DNA of 58,560 nucleotides from Saprospiraceae bacterium (GCA_015490715.1 WFXH01000063.1:1-58560); one strand, 5' to 3'; numbered from the stretch's first letter, positions 7,153-16,714 are shown. The notes: generated by a model not told the origin, from the sequence alone. Numbers and translations: made by a program.

Positions 7153-8733
7153 ATGAAAAGAGTCCTGTTTATCTGGTTGATTATCGCCGCAGTTCAGCTC
7201 AGAGCCCAGATCGAAGAGCACGCCATCCGTTTTGTGGACTACACTCCGGAGTGGATTCACATCGTCGTCGACTCATCGTACATTGGTGTGCCGGGGTACA
7301 ACGGTGTACATCATATTTACAGCTCAATTTACCAGACCATTATCACGGACGATGCCATTTATAAGACCTATATCAACCACAAGGAACGATGGCAGGGCGG
7401 ACTGGTTGAAAAAGTGGATCTCGCCACGGGTAAGACCCTCTGGTCAACCCCCTTTGATCTACGCACCTCGGACGAGCGGGAGTTGCCCCAAGAGCAATAT
7501 CTCGATGAGGAGGGCAATGTCGTGGTACTGGGATTCCGCGCGACGCAACCACCGATATTTCATATATGGTCGGAAGGGACTTTTATGCGGCGGACGTACG
7601 ACGGCACCACCGGGGCCCTCATTGACCATCGCTACGGCGATAAAAGGGATAGCACCGCAGCACGGATATCTTGGGTACCTGTATGGCCTGCCGTACGAAT
7701 ATTCCCGGTATATACCAATAATTTTTTATATATCTTTAATGATGGAAGTGTAAAATTTGATTACGTCCTAATGGAAGAGGATGGAACCACCATACGCGAT
7801 ACGACTTATAGAGCACCAGAAGCAATATATTCAAGGGCTTCGAGCGTTAATATTATCCGCATTGATCCCGACACGTTTTTGGTACTATTTCACAATATCA
7901 AATTCGACAGTGGCCGGTTTATTAAAGATTCCTTTTTGTTGCAGGCGCATTATTACGACGCAGGGTGGAATCGCGTCCGCACCGTTGATCTCAAGGATAA
8001 AGTAGCGCCGGCACTGAAGTTTTTGCTCCATTCAAAAGACGGAGATATCTATAATGTTTTACGCGTCGATGGGGATTCTCCAACCGATAACAGCAACCTG
8101 CTCTTTGATAGCCAGTGGAATCTCATCGGGGAAATCCCCTGGATATCCAGTTTTAATACATCCCGCACGCGGTTTACCCGACTGAAGACAGAACAGGCTT
8201 ATCTATTCGTGGTTACAACGAAGAATCCATCCCGGATGATGTTTTACAAGGCGGACTTCCAGGGCAATATTACCCATTTACGCACCTTGGAGATGCTGAC
8301 GCCCATTGTAAGGCTGGAAAGCGTACACGCACTGGACGATGGCGACATCATCCTCGTGTGTCGCGTCTTTTACAAGACCAGTAAAGACTCCGAAAACCCA
8401 GAATATCGGCAAATCAATCTCCTACGCATCGACGGAAGGGACATCGGCTTGACGACCACTACATCGGATAAACCGTCGATGAAAACCGCAGCCTATCAAA
8501 TTCTGGAAAATCCCATACAGCAGCGAGAGATACGCCTGTCGTTCCATGTGCCTTTTAGCGGTCAGGTAATCCTTTCAGACGTCCGAGGGAAAAAGGTTTG
8601 CACCTATTTCCTCGACGGTGTCAAAGAGGCCACGCTCAATGTCGAGAGCTTAACGGGAGGTATCTACTTCATTCGACCCCTTGCAGAATCCACGCAGTAT
8701 GAGACAATGAAAATCGTGATTCCTCCGCGGTGA
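7153..8733 (+). CDS. secreted protein with putative type IX secretion C-terminal sorting domain
   Basis: This 526-residue protein begins with a clear signal peptide (MKRVLFIWLIIAAVQLRAQ). A long repetitive beta-rich region follows (about 25-440), possibly a propeller. The last 75 residues resemble a type A T9SS sorting domain: NPIQQREIRLSFHV, then VILSDVRGKKV, then LTGGIYFIRP, ending TMKIVIPP. Such domains direct passage across the outer membrane through the T9SS and are then removed. The function of the body is unknown. It lies just downstream of the Cys-rich ORF on the same strand, with no promoter box that I can recognise. Confidence 0.75.
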   Translation: MKRVLFIWLIIAAVQLRAQIEEHAIRFVDYTPEWIHIVVDSSYIGVPGYNGVHHIYSSIYQTIITDDAIYKTYINHKERWQGGLVEKVDLATGKTLWSTPFDLRTSDERELPQEQYLDEEGNVVVLGFRATQPPIFHIWSEGTFMRRTYDGTTGALIDHRYGDKRDSTAARISWVPVWPAVRIFPVYTNNFLYIFNDGSVKFDYVLMEEDGTTIRDTTYRAPEAIYSRASSVNIIRIDPDTFLVLFHNIKFDSGRFIKDSFLLQAHYYDAGWNRVRTVDLKDKVAPALKFLLHSKDGDIYNVLRVDGDSPTDNSNLLFDSQWNLIGEIPWISSFNTSRTRFTRLKTEQAYLFVVTTKNPSRMMFYKADFQGNITHLRTLEMLTPIVRLESVHALDDGDIILVCRVFYKTSKDSENPEYRQINLLRIDGRDIGLTTTTSDKPSMKTAAYQILENPIQQREIRLSFHVPFSGQVILSDVRGKKVCTYFLDGVKEATLNVESLTGGIYFIRPLAESTQYETMKIVIPPR

Positions 8734-8770
8734 TGAGGAGCACAGGCACGGTGCGCGAGGGTAAGGGTGT

Positions 8771-8791
8771 TCAGTGCCGTTGAGGCACTGA
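8771..8791. terminator. hairpin between convergent genes (T9SS cargo and nadC)
   Basis: TCAGTGCC, a 5-nt loop and GGCACTGA form a perfect 8-bp stem between the stop codons of the two convergent genes. There is no T-run on either side, so its terminator role is uncertain. Confidence 0.45.
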
Positions 8792-8803
8792 GAAAGGGCT
8801 GCA

Positions 8804-9658
8804 TTAGGATATCTCAATGCGGAAATGCATATCCAGCGCTCGGACGGAATGGGTCAGGCTTCCGGATGAAATGTAATCCACGCCTGTGAGGGCATAAGCG
8901 CGTACATTTCCCGGGTGAATGCCTCCGGAGGCTTCCGTTTCAAAGCGTCCGTCGACGAGTTGGACGGCTTGCCGCAACGCCGGTGGATCGAAATTGTCCA
9001 ACAAAATGCGATCGACTCCGCCGCATTGTAGTACTTCTTCCAGCTCATCGAAGTTGCGCACTTCGATGGTGATGGGAAGCTCCAATCCCATGTGCGCCCT
9101 ATGGCGATGTACCGCTTCGATGGCTTGTCGGGTACTACCACAGAGGTCGATGTGGTTGTTTTTGATAAAATAGCGGTCGTACAGTCCCATGCGGTAGTTT
9201 TGTCCTCCACCAATGCGCACGGCCCACTTGGCCAAATGGCGATGGAGGGGCAATACTTTTCGCGTATCGAGCAAGACGACCCCTGTATCGCGTATGGCAT
9301 CGACCATGCGCCGTACCTGCGTGGCGATGCCACTCATGTACTGCACGACGTTGAGCATGGTGCGCTCCCCTGTCAGGAGTGTTCGGGCATCACTGCGGAC
9401 ACACATGATAGCCGTCCCGGGCCGAACAGCATCGCCGTCGCGCACACGTGGTTCCACGATGGCATTTGCATCGATCGTCTTCCAGAACTGTTCGGCAAAG
9501 GCCACGCCGGCCACCACGCCCTCCTGTTTTGCAATCCACCAGCCTCTGGCATGCAAAGACGGCGGCACGATAGCTTCCGTCGTCACGTCACCAGTGCCGA
9601 CATCTTCGCGCAGGGCTGCGCGAATATAGCGGTCTACGATTTCATACATCCCATCCAT
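8804..9658 (-). CDS. nadC: nicotinate-nucleotide pyrophosphorylase (carboxylating), QPRTase
   Basis: The enzyme converts quinolinate and PRPP to nicotinate mononucleotide, CO2 and PPi in de novo NAD synthesis. The 284-residue product matches family length. Signature segments are REDVGTGDVTT near the N-terminus, GERTMLNVVQYMSGIAT, LDTRKVLPLHR, KWAVRIGGGQNYRMGLYD, IKNNHI and the C-terminal EASGGI(H)PGNVR and VDYISSGSLTHS. The LDTRK motif has Val where Thr is more usual (LDTRKT). Three starts are possible (GTG 9661, ATG 9658, ATG 9649), and I chose ATG 9658. nadA and nadB are not adjacent. A copy of the dispersed 12-mer covers codons 4-8. Confidence 0.95.
   Translation of the reverse strand: MDGMYEIVDRYIRAALREDVGTGDVTTEAIVPPSLHARGWWIAKQEGVVAGVAFAEQFWKTIDANAIVEPRVRDGDAVRPGTAIMCVRSDARTLLTGERTMLNVVQYMSGIATQVRRMVDAIRDTGVVLLDTRKVLPLHRHLAKWAVRIGGGQNYRMGLYDRYFIKNNHIDLCGSTRQAIEAVHRHRAHMGLELPITIEVRNFDELEEVLQCGGVDRILLDNFDPPALRQAVQLVDGRFETEASGGIHPGNVRAYALTGVDYISSGSLTHSVRALDMHFRIEIS
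9636..9647 (-). repeat. GTATRAAATNGT 12-mer over the start region of nadC
   Basis: Plus strand reads ACGATTTCATAC. On the minus strand GTATGAAATCGT encodes part of MYEIVD at the N-terminus of nadC. Confidence 0.75.
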
Positions 9659-9847
9659 CACGTCTCATCGACTTTGTGCGTCGACCGCGAAGGTACGACC
9701 ACTACGCCATAGGACACCTTTGACACCGAGTCCTGACTGGGATTATCTCATGAAATGCTTGCTCATTGTACAAAGCACGTGTGCCGTCCTTCGATCATCA
9801 TGTAGAAATGCCGTAACTTTACCCTTCGATTTAAATCCTCGAAGGTC

Positions 9848-11215
9848 ATGTCGAAAGTAGAAGTCGTACTTCCCAAATTGGGTGAAAGCATTATAGAGGC
9901 GACCATATTGAAGTGGCTTAAAAAGCCGGGCGACAAGGTGGAGGCCGATGAGACCTTGCTCGAAATCGCTACCGACAAGGTCGATTCGGAGGTGCCCGCA
10001 CCCGTGTCGGGCACCTTGGTCGAAACGCGGTACAAGGAGGGCGATGTGGTACCGGTGGGAGCGGTCATTGCCATTATTGAGAGCGAGGTGGCCGAAGAAG
10101 AAGCTCCCATCTCCGAAACACCCGTAGCCACCACACCCGAAGTAAGCCCAACACCTACCCAAGCAGAACTCGTCGAGCAACCCACTGCGGTCGCCAACGC
10201 AGAAGGGAGCAAGATACCCAAGCGTGGTCCCAGCGGACGATTTTATTCGCCCCTCGTGCGGAATATCGCCGCAAAGGAAGGTATTTCGCTTGACGAACTC
10301 GAACAGATTCCCGGCACGGGTAAGGAGGGGAGGGTGACCAAAAAAGATATCTTGCAGTACCTCGAACAAAAGAAACAAGCTGTACAGGCCCCACAGACCA
10401 AAGTCGAACCCACACCTTCCGCACCAACTCCAACACCGCAGGCGCAGCCCTCCGTTCAAGCAACGCCTACAGAGCAAGAGCTCGCTACAGTCCAGTCGTA
10501 CAACGGCGATGTGGAAATCATCGAAATGGACCGCATGCGCCAGCTCATCGCCAAGCACATGGCAGAGTCGTGGCACACTATTCCCCGAGTCACCTCCTTC
10601 GTAGAGGTCGACGTCACAAAAATCTGGAAGTGGCGCCAACAGATCAAAGACCAATTCCAGAAAAAATACGGTGTGAAGTTGACCTTTACGCCTATCTTCT
10701 TCCAAGCCACGGCCCAGGCCCTGCGCGACTTTCCGCGAATCAACTCGTCGATCGACGGCACCAAGATCATCATCCACAAGCGCATACACATCGGCATGGC
10801 CACGGCCTTGCCCGATGGCAACCTCATCGTACCCGTCATCAAAGATGCCGACCAGCTCAATCTCGTCGGCCTTGCCCACCGCGTCAACGACCTCGCCTCA
10901 AGAGCTCGGGCGGGCAAGCTCCAACCCGATGAGATCCAAGGTGGTACCTTTACGATCACCAACGTGGGATCCTACGGAGATCTCTGCGGGACGCCCATCA
11001 TCAACCCGCCGCAAACCGCCATCCTCGGAACGGGATTGATCCGCAAAGTGCCCGCCGTCATCGAAACTCCCGAGGGTGATACCATCGGCATACGGTACAA
11101 AATGTTCCTCTGCCTGTCGTACGACCATCGCGTCATCGACGGCTACCTCGGCGGCTCGTTCGCCAACAGGGTAAAACATTACCTCGAACATTTCAATACA
11201 GACCAAGCCGTTTAA
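9848..11215 (+). CDS. 2-oxo acid dehydrogenase E2 component (dihydrolipoamide acyltransferase)
   Basis: This is the core acyltransferase of a pyruvate, 2-oxoglutarate or branched-chain oxo acid dehydrogenase complex; the sequence does not decide which. Three parts are clear in its 455 residues. The lipoyl domain (1-80) has the lipoylated Lys44 in EIATDKVDSEVP. The E3/E1-binding domain (about 135-175) reads YSPLVRNIAAKEGISLDEL. The catalytic domain (about 225-455) ends with HRVIDG (His427, Asp431). Pro/Ala/Thr-rich linkers join them. E1 and E3 genes are not adjacent. It heads a tight run of same-strand genes, with the next gene starting 4 nt after the stop. Confidence 0.92.
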   Translation: MSKVEVVLPKLGESIIEATILKWLKKPGDKVEADETLLEIATDKVDSEVPAPVSGTLVETRYKEGDVVPVGAVIAIIESEVAEEEAPISETPVATTPEVSPTPTQAELVEQPTAVANAEGSKIPKRGPSGRFYSPLVRNIAAKEGISLDELEQIPGTGKEGRVTKKDILQYLEQKKQAVQAPQTKVEPTPSAPTPTPQAQPSVQATPTEQELATVQSYNGDVEIIEMDRMRQLIAKHMAESWHTIPRVTSFVEVDVTKIWKWRQQIKDQFQKKYGVKLTFTPIFFQATAQALRDFPRINSSIDGTKIIIHKRIHIGMATALPDGNLIVPVIKDADQLNLVGLAHRVNDLASRARAGKLQPDEIQGGTFTITNVGSYGDLCGTPIINPPQTAILGTGLIRKVPAVIETPEGDTIGIRYKMFLCLSYDHRVIDGYLGGSFANRVKHYLEHFNTDQAV

Positions 11216-11219
11216 ATGC

Positions 11220-13328
11220 ATGCACCGCCATTCTACCGTGCTGCGCCTTGCCATCGGCATGATGAGCATCTACCTGCTCAGTAACTGTGCTTCCCAAGAT
11301 CCTTTTTTGCGCAAGGCCCGCTCGACAAGCCATTCCAACCCGGCACAAGCCCTGCGCAATTACAGCATCGCCATACGCCAAGATCCCCAAAACCAACGCA
11401 CGGCCGAGGAGGGTTCCGCAGTAGCATTGCGCTTCGGAAGACCCGATAGCGTCGTGCAATGGCTCTCGATAGAAGATGAGTTCGGCAAAGGCCTTTCCGA
11501 CAGAGCGCTGTTGTATTTAGCAGATGCCTATTTGATCAACTCCAAACCACAAAAGGCCATTCCCCTCTTAAAACAACTTCTTCGCAAGGAAAAGCTCGCC
11601 GATTCATTGCGCTTAAGAGCAGAACAACTGCTCATTTGGGCCGAAAATGCCCTTTGGGCCTTGGAGGCTCCCCCCGTCGCCTTGGTTCAACCGCTCGACA
11701 GTCCCGCCAACAGCCCCTTTGACGAGTGGGGCAGCATCCTCTCACCGTTCACCCTGCGCTGGTATTTCACACGTGCCCGTCCGCCACAAGCCATACGCCA
11801 CCACCCCCACCCCCCAAAGCGTCAATACGCCATTCTCTACAGTGAAGGCCACAACAATCACCAAAATCCCGTCGTACAACCGCTCACCCCGTATTTCGAC
11901 TACCAAGTGCAATGGCTTGCCCTCCTCGACATCGCCGCCGACGGCACCGCACTGTGGTACTACAAAGGACACACCCCGCGACAGGGAGTTATTTATCACC
12001 TGCCCTACGACGAACTACACGACTCCGTGCACACTACCTTAGGCATACATCTGCCTGGATTTCATGCCCAGAAAGGTCTCTGCGTGATCGGCGACTCACT
12101 CGTGATCTACGCCTCCGACGTATCGGGAGGCTACGGCGGATACGATCTCTACCTGATGCGAAAGCAAGGAGATCAATGGTCGAAGCCCATCCATTTAGGC
12201 CCTCCTATCAACACGCCCATGGACGAAGTGACACCATTTTATCACGCCAAAAGCGGAATGCTTTATTTCTCCTCCAACCGACGGGAGAGCTACGGCCATC
12301 TGGATGTGTTTCGAGTCGAGTTTGACGCTCGACATTCCACCTGGGGAGCCGTCCAACACCTGGCCATGCCCGTCAACAGCACAGCCGACGACCTGTTTTT
12401 CCGCCTCTACGACGACGGACTCACCGCCTCCCTCACTTCCAATCGCCCCTCTACATTCGGGGGCTTAGACCTCTATAAAATACTCTTCAACGAACCCCAA
12501 TACGACGTTGATCAGCCTTCCATCATCCCGCTCTTCGCGGGGCGAGCTTCCTCTACCGACTCCTTGCCCATGCCACCAGGTGATAACCCCTCTGCAACGC
12601 AAAATACCTTGTCCCTCCTACCCGTCCCTTTGAAAAACACGAAAATCGTCAGCGACAGCCCCTTTGTCGCACCGCTTAAGACCATCATCACCCTCTTACA
12701 CCGATATCCCCACACGCGCATCTATGTCCGCAGCTATGTCTACAGCCAAGACGACGAGGTCGACAACCAGCGTCGATCTTTTGAAATTGCAGAGCGCATT
12801 CGCAAGTTTCTAAACGAGCGCGGCATTGCCGACAGCAGTATCATCACACAGGGATTCGGCAGTCATCGCCCCGCAGGAAAGTTCCACACCAGTGGATCAA
12901 ACAAGGCGGATACTGTTGTCGCTCGGATCGAGTGGTATCTCTATCCCCCACCGACGGAGGACTCAATGCCCGATAACACCGAGACTACCCCTGGGGACAA
13001 CATTTCACAGCCTTACTTTAAGATTGCCCTGCCTCCTCACACCCAAGACGCCCCTCTTGCGAGACTCGTCCACGCTTCCAATTACGGCCTCATCGAACGC
13101 ATCGGCGACACCCCGAAACCCGATGCTCTCATCGGCATGTTTTTCTCTTATAAAAAGGCAAAATCGTGGTTAAAAAAATTGCAATCGATCTATCCGAAGT
13201 ATCCTTCCCAATGGGAAATTTTGCCGTATTTTAAAGGGCGCCGTTTATCGCGGTATGAAATCGTGCTCCTCAAAGAGCAATTCCCAGAATTAAATGCGTA
13301 CTTTGCGCACCAGTTAAGAGCAAGGTGA
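11220..13328 (+). CDS. PorE-like lipoprotein: repeat/PD40 region, OmpA domain, SPOR-like tail
   Basis: The 702-residue lipoprotein has lipobox LLSNC with Cys23. The N-terminal 130 residues look like TPR helices. The region around 200-400 has WD40-like PD40 repeats (YASDVSGGYGGYDLYLM, YFSSNRRESYGHLDVF, LTSNRPSTFGGLDLY). An OmpA-type peptidoglycan-binding domain (about 470-580) contains NQRRSFEIAERIRKFL. The C-terminal 65 residues (YKKAKSWLKKLQSIYPKYP) resemble a SPOR or tail domain. This order is that of PorE, which anchors the type IX secretion machine to peptidoglycan, though many Bacteroidota carry paralogues with other roles. It overlaps the methyltransferase start by one base (TGATG), implying translational coupling. 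Confidence 0.75.
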   Translation: MHRHSTVLRLAIGMMSIYLLSNCASQDPFLRKARSTSHSNPAQALRNYSIAIRQDPQNQRTAEEGSAVALRFGRPDSVVQWLSIEDEFGKGLSDRALLYLADAYLINSKPQKAIPLLKQLLRKEKLADSLRLRAEQLLIWAENALWALEAPPVALVQPLDSPANSPFDEWGSILSPFTLRWYFTRARPPQAIRHHPHPPKRQYAILYSEGHNNHQNPVVQPLTPYFDYQVQWLALLDIAADGTALWYYKGHTPRQGVIYHLPYDELHDSVHTTLGIHLPGFHAQKGLCVIGDSLVIYASDVSGGYGGYDLYLMRKQGDQWSKPIHLGPPINTPMDEVTPFYHAKSGMLYFSSNRRESYGHLDVFRVEFDARHSTWGAVQHLAMPVNSTADDLFFRLYDDGLTASLTSNRPSTFGGLDLYKILFNEPQYDVDQPSIIPLFAGRASSTDSLPMPPGDNPSATQNTLSLLPVPLKNTKIVSDSPFVAPLKTIITLLHRYPHTRIYVRSYVYSQDDEVDNQRRSFEIAERIRKFLNERGIADSSIITQGFGSHRPAGKFHTSGSNKADTVVARIEWYLYPPPTEDSMPDNTETTPGDNISQPYFKIALPPHTQDAPLARLVHASNYGLIERIGDTPKPDALIGMFFSYKKAKSWLKKLQSIYPKYPSQWEILPYFKGRRLSRYEIVLLKEQFPELNAYFAHQLRAR
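13253..13264 (+). repeat. GTATRAAATNGT 12-mer (intragenic)
   Basis: GTATGAAATCGT, an exact match near the 3' end of the PorE-like gene (RYEIVLL). Confidence 0.75.
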
Positions 13329-13894
13329 TGAATTACTACCAATTTCTCAAAAACAGCATTCGGCACATTCGCACTACGGGCACAATCACGCGAAGCTCGC
13401 GCACGACCTGCAAGATGATGATACGCAACGTAGACTTTGGCAGGGGACGCTACTTCGTCGAGCTCGGCGGAGGCGACGGTGTCATGACCCGATACATCTT
13501 GCGCGCCATGCATCCCGACGCAAAGTTGATGACCTTTGAGATCAACCCCGATTTTGTCCGTGCATTGCATAAAATCGATGACCCTCGCCTCATCGTCATC
13601 TCCGACCAGGCCCAAAAGCTCCCCCATTACTTAAAAGTGCATCGCTTTCCCCATGCCGATGCGATTATTTCCTCCTTGCCCTTGCTGGTCATTCCGTCCG
13701 ACGAGCGCACGGCCATCGTCCAGGCATGCCGCGAATCCCTGCGCCCGGGAGGCACCTTTAGCCAAATACACTACAGCCCTACATTAAAAAATTTTTACGG
13801 CTACATCTTCGGCAACGTCGAGATGAAATTCGTACTGCTCAATTTGCCACCGGCGTTTATCATGTACTGCCAAAAAAACCACGAACATGTTTGA
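13328..13894 (+). CDS. class I SAM-dependent methyltransferase, phospholipid N-methyltransferase-like
   Basis: This 188-residue protein has a Rossmann methyltransferase core. Motif I is VELGGGDGVMTRYIL, an acidic residue ends strand beta-2 (TFEINPDF), and ADAIISSLPLLVIP stands at the motif IV position. The SSLPL segment and the N-terminal FLKNSIRHIRTTGTITRSS resemble PmtA-type phospholipid N-methyltransferases, which also share the rRNA adenine dimethylase fold. The substrate is unproven. The ATG at 13328 overlaps the upstream TGA by one base, while a GTG one codon earlier is less likely. The 3' end overlaps the aminopeptidase gene by 8 nt. Confidence 0.8.
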   Translation: MNYYQFLKNSIRHIRTTGTITRSSRTTCKMMIRNVDFGRGRYFVELGGGDGVMTRYILRAMHPDAKLMTFEINPDFVRALHKIDDPRLIVISDQAQKLPHYLKVHRFPHADAIISSLPLLVIPSDERTAIVQACRESLRPGGTFSQIHYSPTLKNFYGYIFGNVEMKFVLLNLPPAFIMYCQKNHEHV

Positions 13895-14951
13895 AATTGA
13901 TATTCCCAAGCTCCGACAGTGTTGTAGTACGCCCGGCCCACCTGGTTATGAGCATCGCATACGAAAGCTGCTTACCCAGTGGCTTGAGCCTCACGTCGAC
14001 GAACTCTATACCGACAATATCGGCAATCTCATCACCCACATACGTGGTCGGGACTCGTCGAGGCGCGTGGCACTGGCCGCCCATATGGATGAAATCGGCT
14101 TTATCGTCCACCACATCGACGAAGAGGGCTTTGTGCGCTTTTATCCCTTAGGAGGTTTTGATCCCAAGACACTCACCGCACAGCGCGTCATCATCCACGG
14201 ACGAGAAGATATCCTCGGTGTCATGGGCACCAAGCCCATCCATCTGATGCGCGAAGAAGAGCGCAAACAATTGCCCAAAATCGAAGACTACTTCATCGAC
14301 ACGGGCCGAAAACGCGACGATCTCCTCCAATACATCGCCGTGGGAGATCCCATCACGCGCGAGCGCGATCTGGTCGAAATGGGAGACTGCATCAATGCCA
14401 AAAGTCTCGACAACCGCCTATCGGTCTATATCCTCACCGAAGTACTGACCAGGCTGGCCGAGACCGAGCCTCCGTATGATGTGTACGGTATCTTCACCGT
14501 GCAAGAAGAGCTCGGCTTGCGCGGGGCCTACACCGCGGCCCACAGCATCAATCCCGACTTCGTCCTCAACCTCGACGTGACGATCGCCTTCGATGTGCCC
14601 GGCGCCCAGCCTCACGAATACGGCACGCGCCTTGGCCACGGCGTAGCCATCAAGATCATGGATGCCACCGTCGTCAGCGATCCGCGCATGGTGCGCTTTT
14701 TACGACAGACAGCCGAAAAACACCAAATCCCACACCAAGACGAACTTCTCCCCAAAGGCGGGACAGACACCGGCCCCCTTCAACGCGCCGGCCGCTCCGG
14801 CGCCATCTCAGGAGCACTGTCCATCCCCACCCGACACCTCCACCAAGTTATCGAAACAGCCCATAAAAAAGATATCCTACACACTATGCAGCTCCTTTAC
14901 CATGCCGCTCTCGAGATACACAACCACCCATGGGCAGACGACCCCTTCTGA
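13887..14951 (+). CDS. M42 family metallopeptidase (glutamyl/deblocking aminopeptidase type)
   Basis: The 354-residue product is full length for M42 di-metal aminopeptidases, which form cytosolic dodecamers that trim peptides. Metal and catalytic residues are visible in order: AAHMDEIGF (His and catalytic Asp), AKSLDNR (bridging Asp), TVQEELGLRGA (catalytic Glu and metal Glu), LNLDVT (Asp) and PTRHLHQV (His). The family's PDZ-like insertion lies between residues 70 and 165. These enzymes have often been misnamed endoglucanase M. The start at 13887 (MFEIDIPKLRQCCSTPGPPG) fits the family and overlaps the methyltransferase stop, so translation is probably coupled. Confidence 0.93.
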   Translation: MFEIDIPKLRQCCSTPGPPGYEHRIRKLLTQWLEPHVDELYTDNIGNLITHIRGRDSSRRVALAAHMDEIGFIVHHIDEEGFVRFYPLGGFDPKTLTAQRVIIHGREDILGVMGTKPIHLMREEERKQLPKIEDYFIDTGRKRDDLLQYIAVGDPITRERDLVEMGDCINAKSLDNRLSVYILTEVLTRLAETEPPYDVYGIFTVQEELGLRGAYTAAHSINPDFVLNLDVTIAFDVPGAQPHEYGTRLGHGVAIKIMDATVVSDPRMVRFLRQTAEKHQIPHQDELLPKGGTDTGPLQRAGRSGAISGALSIPTRHLHQVIETAHKKDILHTMQLLYHAALEIHNHPWADDPF

Positions 14952-15019
14952 CGGTCTCCTCTGTGACCTCCATCACCGTTCGCACTGCCCACGACAACCC
15001 ATCATCGCCCGTAGGCGTT

Positions 15020-15478
15020 ATGATGTATGAAATCGTTGATACAAAAAAATATCGGGATATGAGCTACTACATCGCGACGACCATCAAGGACAAGTGGAGC
15101 TTCGACGAAGCCATCGAAAAAACAACACAGGCGCTGAAAGAAGAAGGCTTCGGAGTGTTGACCGAAATCGACGTCAAAGCTACGCTGAAGAAAAAACTCG
15201 ATGTCGATTACTACAACTACAAAATTCTCGGTGCGTGCAACCCACCCTTTGCGCATAAAGCTCTGCAGGCTGAAGATAAAATCGGCGTAATGCTGCCCTG
15301 CAACGTCATCGTCCAAGAAAAAACTCCGGGCACCATCGAGATCTCCGCAGTGGATCCTCTGGCATCCATGCAAGCCATCGACAACCCAGCCCTTGCCGAT
15401 ATCGCGCAACAAGTCAAGGAAAAACTCCAACGCGTCATCCAAAGCTTAGAGCAAGCCGCTGTCCACACGGTATCGTAG
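15020..15478 (+). CDS. DUF302 family protein
   Basis: The conserved DUF302 core is clear: the segment around EEGFGVLTEIDVKATL, KILGACNPPFAHKAL and the hydrophobic LPCNVIVQE. The structure is a small alpha/beta fold, and the function is not established. Starts at ATG 15020/15023 give MMYEIVDTKKYRDM. The family consensus would also fit ATG 15059 (MSYYIATTIKDKW), which I cannot exclude. It follows the M42 gene by 68 nt on the same strand. The first codons contain a copy of the dispersed 12-mer. Confidence 0.85.
   Translation: MMYEIVDTKKYRDMSYYIATTIKDKWSFDEAIEKTTQALKEEGFGVLTEIDVKATLKKKLDVDYYNYKILGACNPPFAHKALQAEDKIGVMLPCNVIVQEKTPGTIEISAVDPLASMQAIDNPALADIAQQVKEKLQRVIQSLEQAAVHTVS
15025..15036 (+). 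repeat. GTATRAAATNGT 12-mer over the start region of the DUF302 gene
   Basis: GTATGAAATCGT, an exact match; it encodes YEIV directly after the start Met codons. Confidence 0.75.
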
Positions 15479-15564
15479 ACCTTCTCCGAATTATCGGCAT
15501 TCTGTCCCGCGGCTGGATACACCATAGAGCAGTTCCGAGGCGTTTCATTCCCAAATATTTTACC

Positions 15565-15572
15565 TACTTTTG
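15565..15572 (+). promoter_or_regulatory. -7 box (TACTTTTG) for the Wzz-like gene
   Basis: TACTTTTG lies 20 nt before ATG 15593 and matches TAnnTTTG. No convincing -33 TTG is present. Confidence 0.55.
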
Positions 15573-15592
15573 TCCAGCCATAGACAGGATGT

Positions 15593-16714
15593 ATGAATAG
15601 CCCGACCAACTTACTCGAACTCATTGCAGTCCTGTACAAATGGCGCTGGCCTATCATCATACTGACCTTTAGTGCAGGCCTTATCAGTGCCATCATTGCC
15701 CTGACGCTGCCAAATTACTACCGCGCCACCACGACCTTCTACGCTGCTTCGCCCGACTTGAGCAAGCCCGGCCGCATCTTCGGCTATTCCTCTTTTGATA
15801 TCAACTACTACGGCACTCGTGTCGATGTCGACCGACTGCTCACCATCGGCTACTCCGAAGAAATCGCCAACTTCCTCATCGACTCCTTTGAATTGTACAA
15901 ACACTACGACATCGACCCCAACTCGCCCAAGGGGAAATTTCGTGTCAAAAACAAAATCGCCGACCACTACAAGATCAAAAAGACCAAGTACGGCGCTATC
16001 GAACTCAGTGTCGACGACAAAGACAAATACCTCGCCGCCGAAATGGCCAACGCTGCCCGCGACAAAATCGACCAAATCGCTCGCGAGCTGCTCCGCAAAA
16101 GCCAGGAAAAACTCCTCGCCACCTACGAACGCAACATCCGCGAGCGCGAGGCCTTCCTCCAACAACTCGACGACTCCCTGCGCAACCTGCGCATCAAATA
16201 TGGCGTCTTCGACCCCAAAAGCCAAGGCGAAATCCTCGCCCAACTCATCACCGAAACCGAATCCAAACTCGTCGAGCTCACTACCAGTCTCAACCACCTG
16301 AAAAACAATCCCAATACACCCCCCGACACCATCATCCTCTTACAAGCGCGCGTCAAAGGCCTCAAAAAAAAGTTTGACGAGCTCACCTCCCCCCATACCA
16401 AAAGCCTCTTCAACCTGGTCAAATTCAATCAGGGCAAAGGCCTCATCGATCACCTCCAACACATCTACGATATCAATATCAACCAAATCGGTTTGGACCG
16501 CCTGCGCTACGAGCAAATCAAGAGCGTTTACGAAAACCCCATTCCCGCCATCCACCTCGTCGAAGACGCGACACCACCCACCGTCAAAAGCCGTCCCAAC
16601 CGCTTGCTCATAGTCCTGATGAGCATGGCGGTGACCTTCGTGTTGAGTATCATGATCGTGCTCTTTATCGAATCCTATCGCCATGTGGACTGGAAAGGCG
16701 TTTTCAAAAGCTAA
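15593..16714 (+). CDS. Wzz-type polysaccharide chain-length determinant protein
   Basis: This 373-residue inner-membrane protein has one transmembrane helix near residues 18-42 (WPIIILTFSAGLISAIIALT) and another near 338-362. Between them is a large, charged, coiled-coil-rich periplasmic domain (about 165-300). A Pro-rich segment (ATPPTVKSRPNR) precedes the second helix, as in Wzz/PCP proteins. They set the length of O-antigen or exopolysaccharide chains by acting with a Wzy polymerase. The next gene, overlapping it by 32 nt, encodes a Wzy/WaaL-like protein, which supports the role. No kinase domain is fused and no glycosyltransferases lie nearby. Confidence 0.85.
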   Translation: MNSPTNLLELIAVLYKWRWPIIILTFSAGLISAIIALTLPNYYRATTTFYAASPDLSKPGRIFGYSSFDINYYGTRVDVDRLLTIGYSEEIANFLIDSFELYKHYDIDPNSPKGKFRVKNKIADHYKIKKTKYGAIELSVDDKDKYLAAEMANAARDKIDQIARELLRKSQEKLLATYERNIREREAFLQQLDDSLRNLRIKYGVFDPKSQGEILAQLITETESKLVELTTSLNHLKNNPNTPPDTIILLQARVKGLKKKFDELTSPHTKSLFNLVKFNQGKGLIDHLQHIYDININQIGLDRLRYEQIKSVYENPIPAIHLVEDATPPTVKSRPNRLLIVLMSMAVTFVLSIMIVLFIESYRHVDWKGVFKS

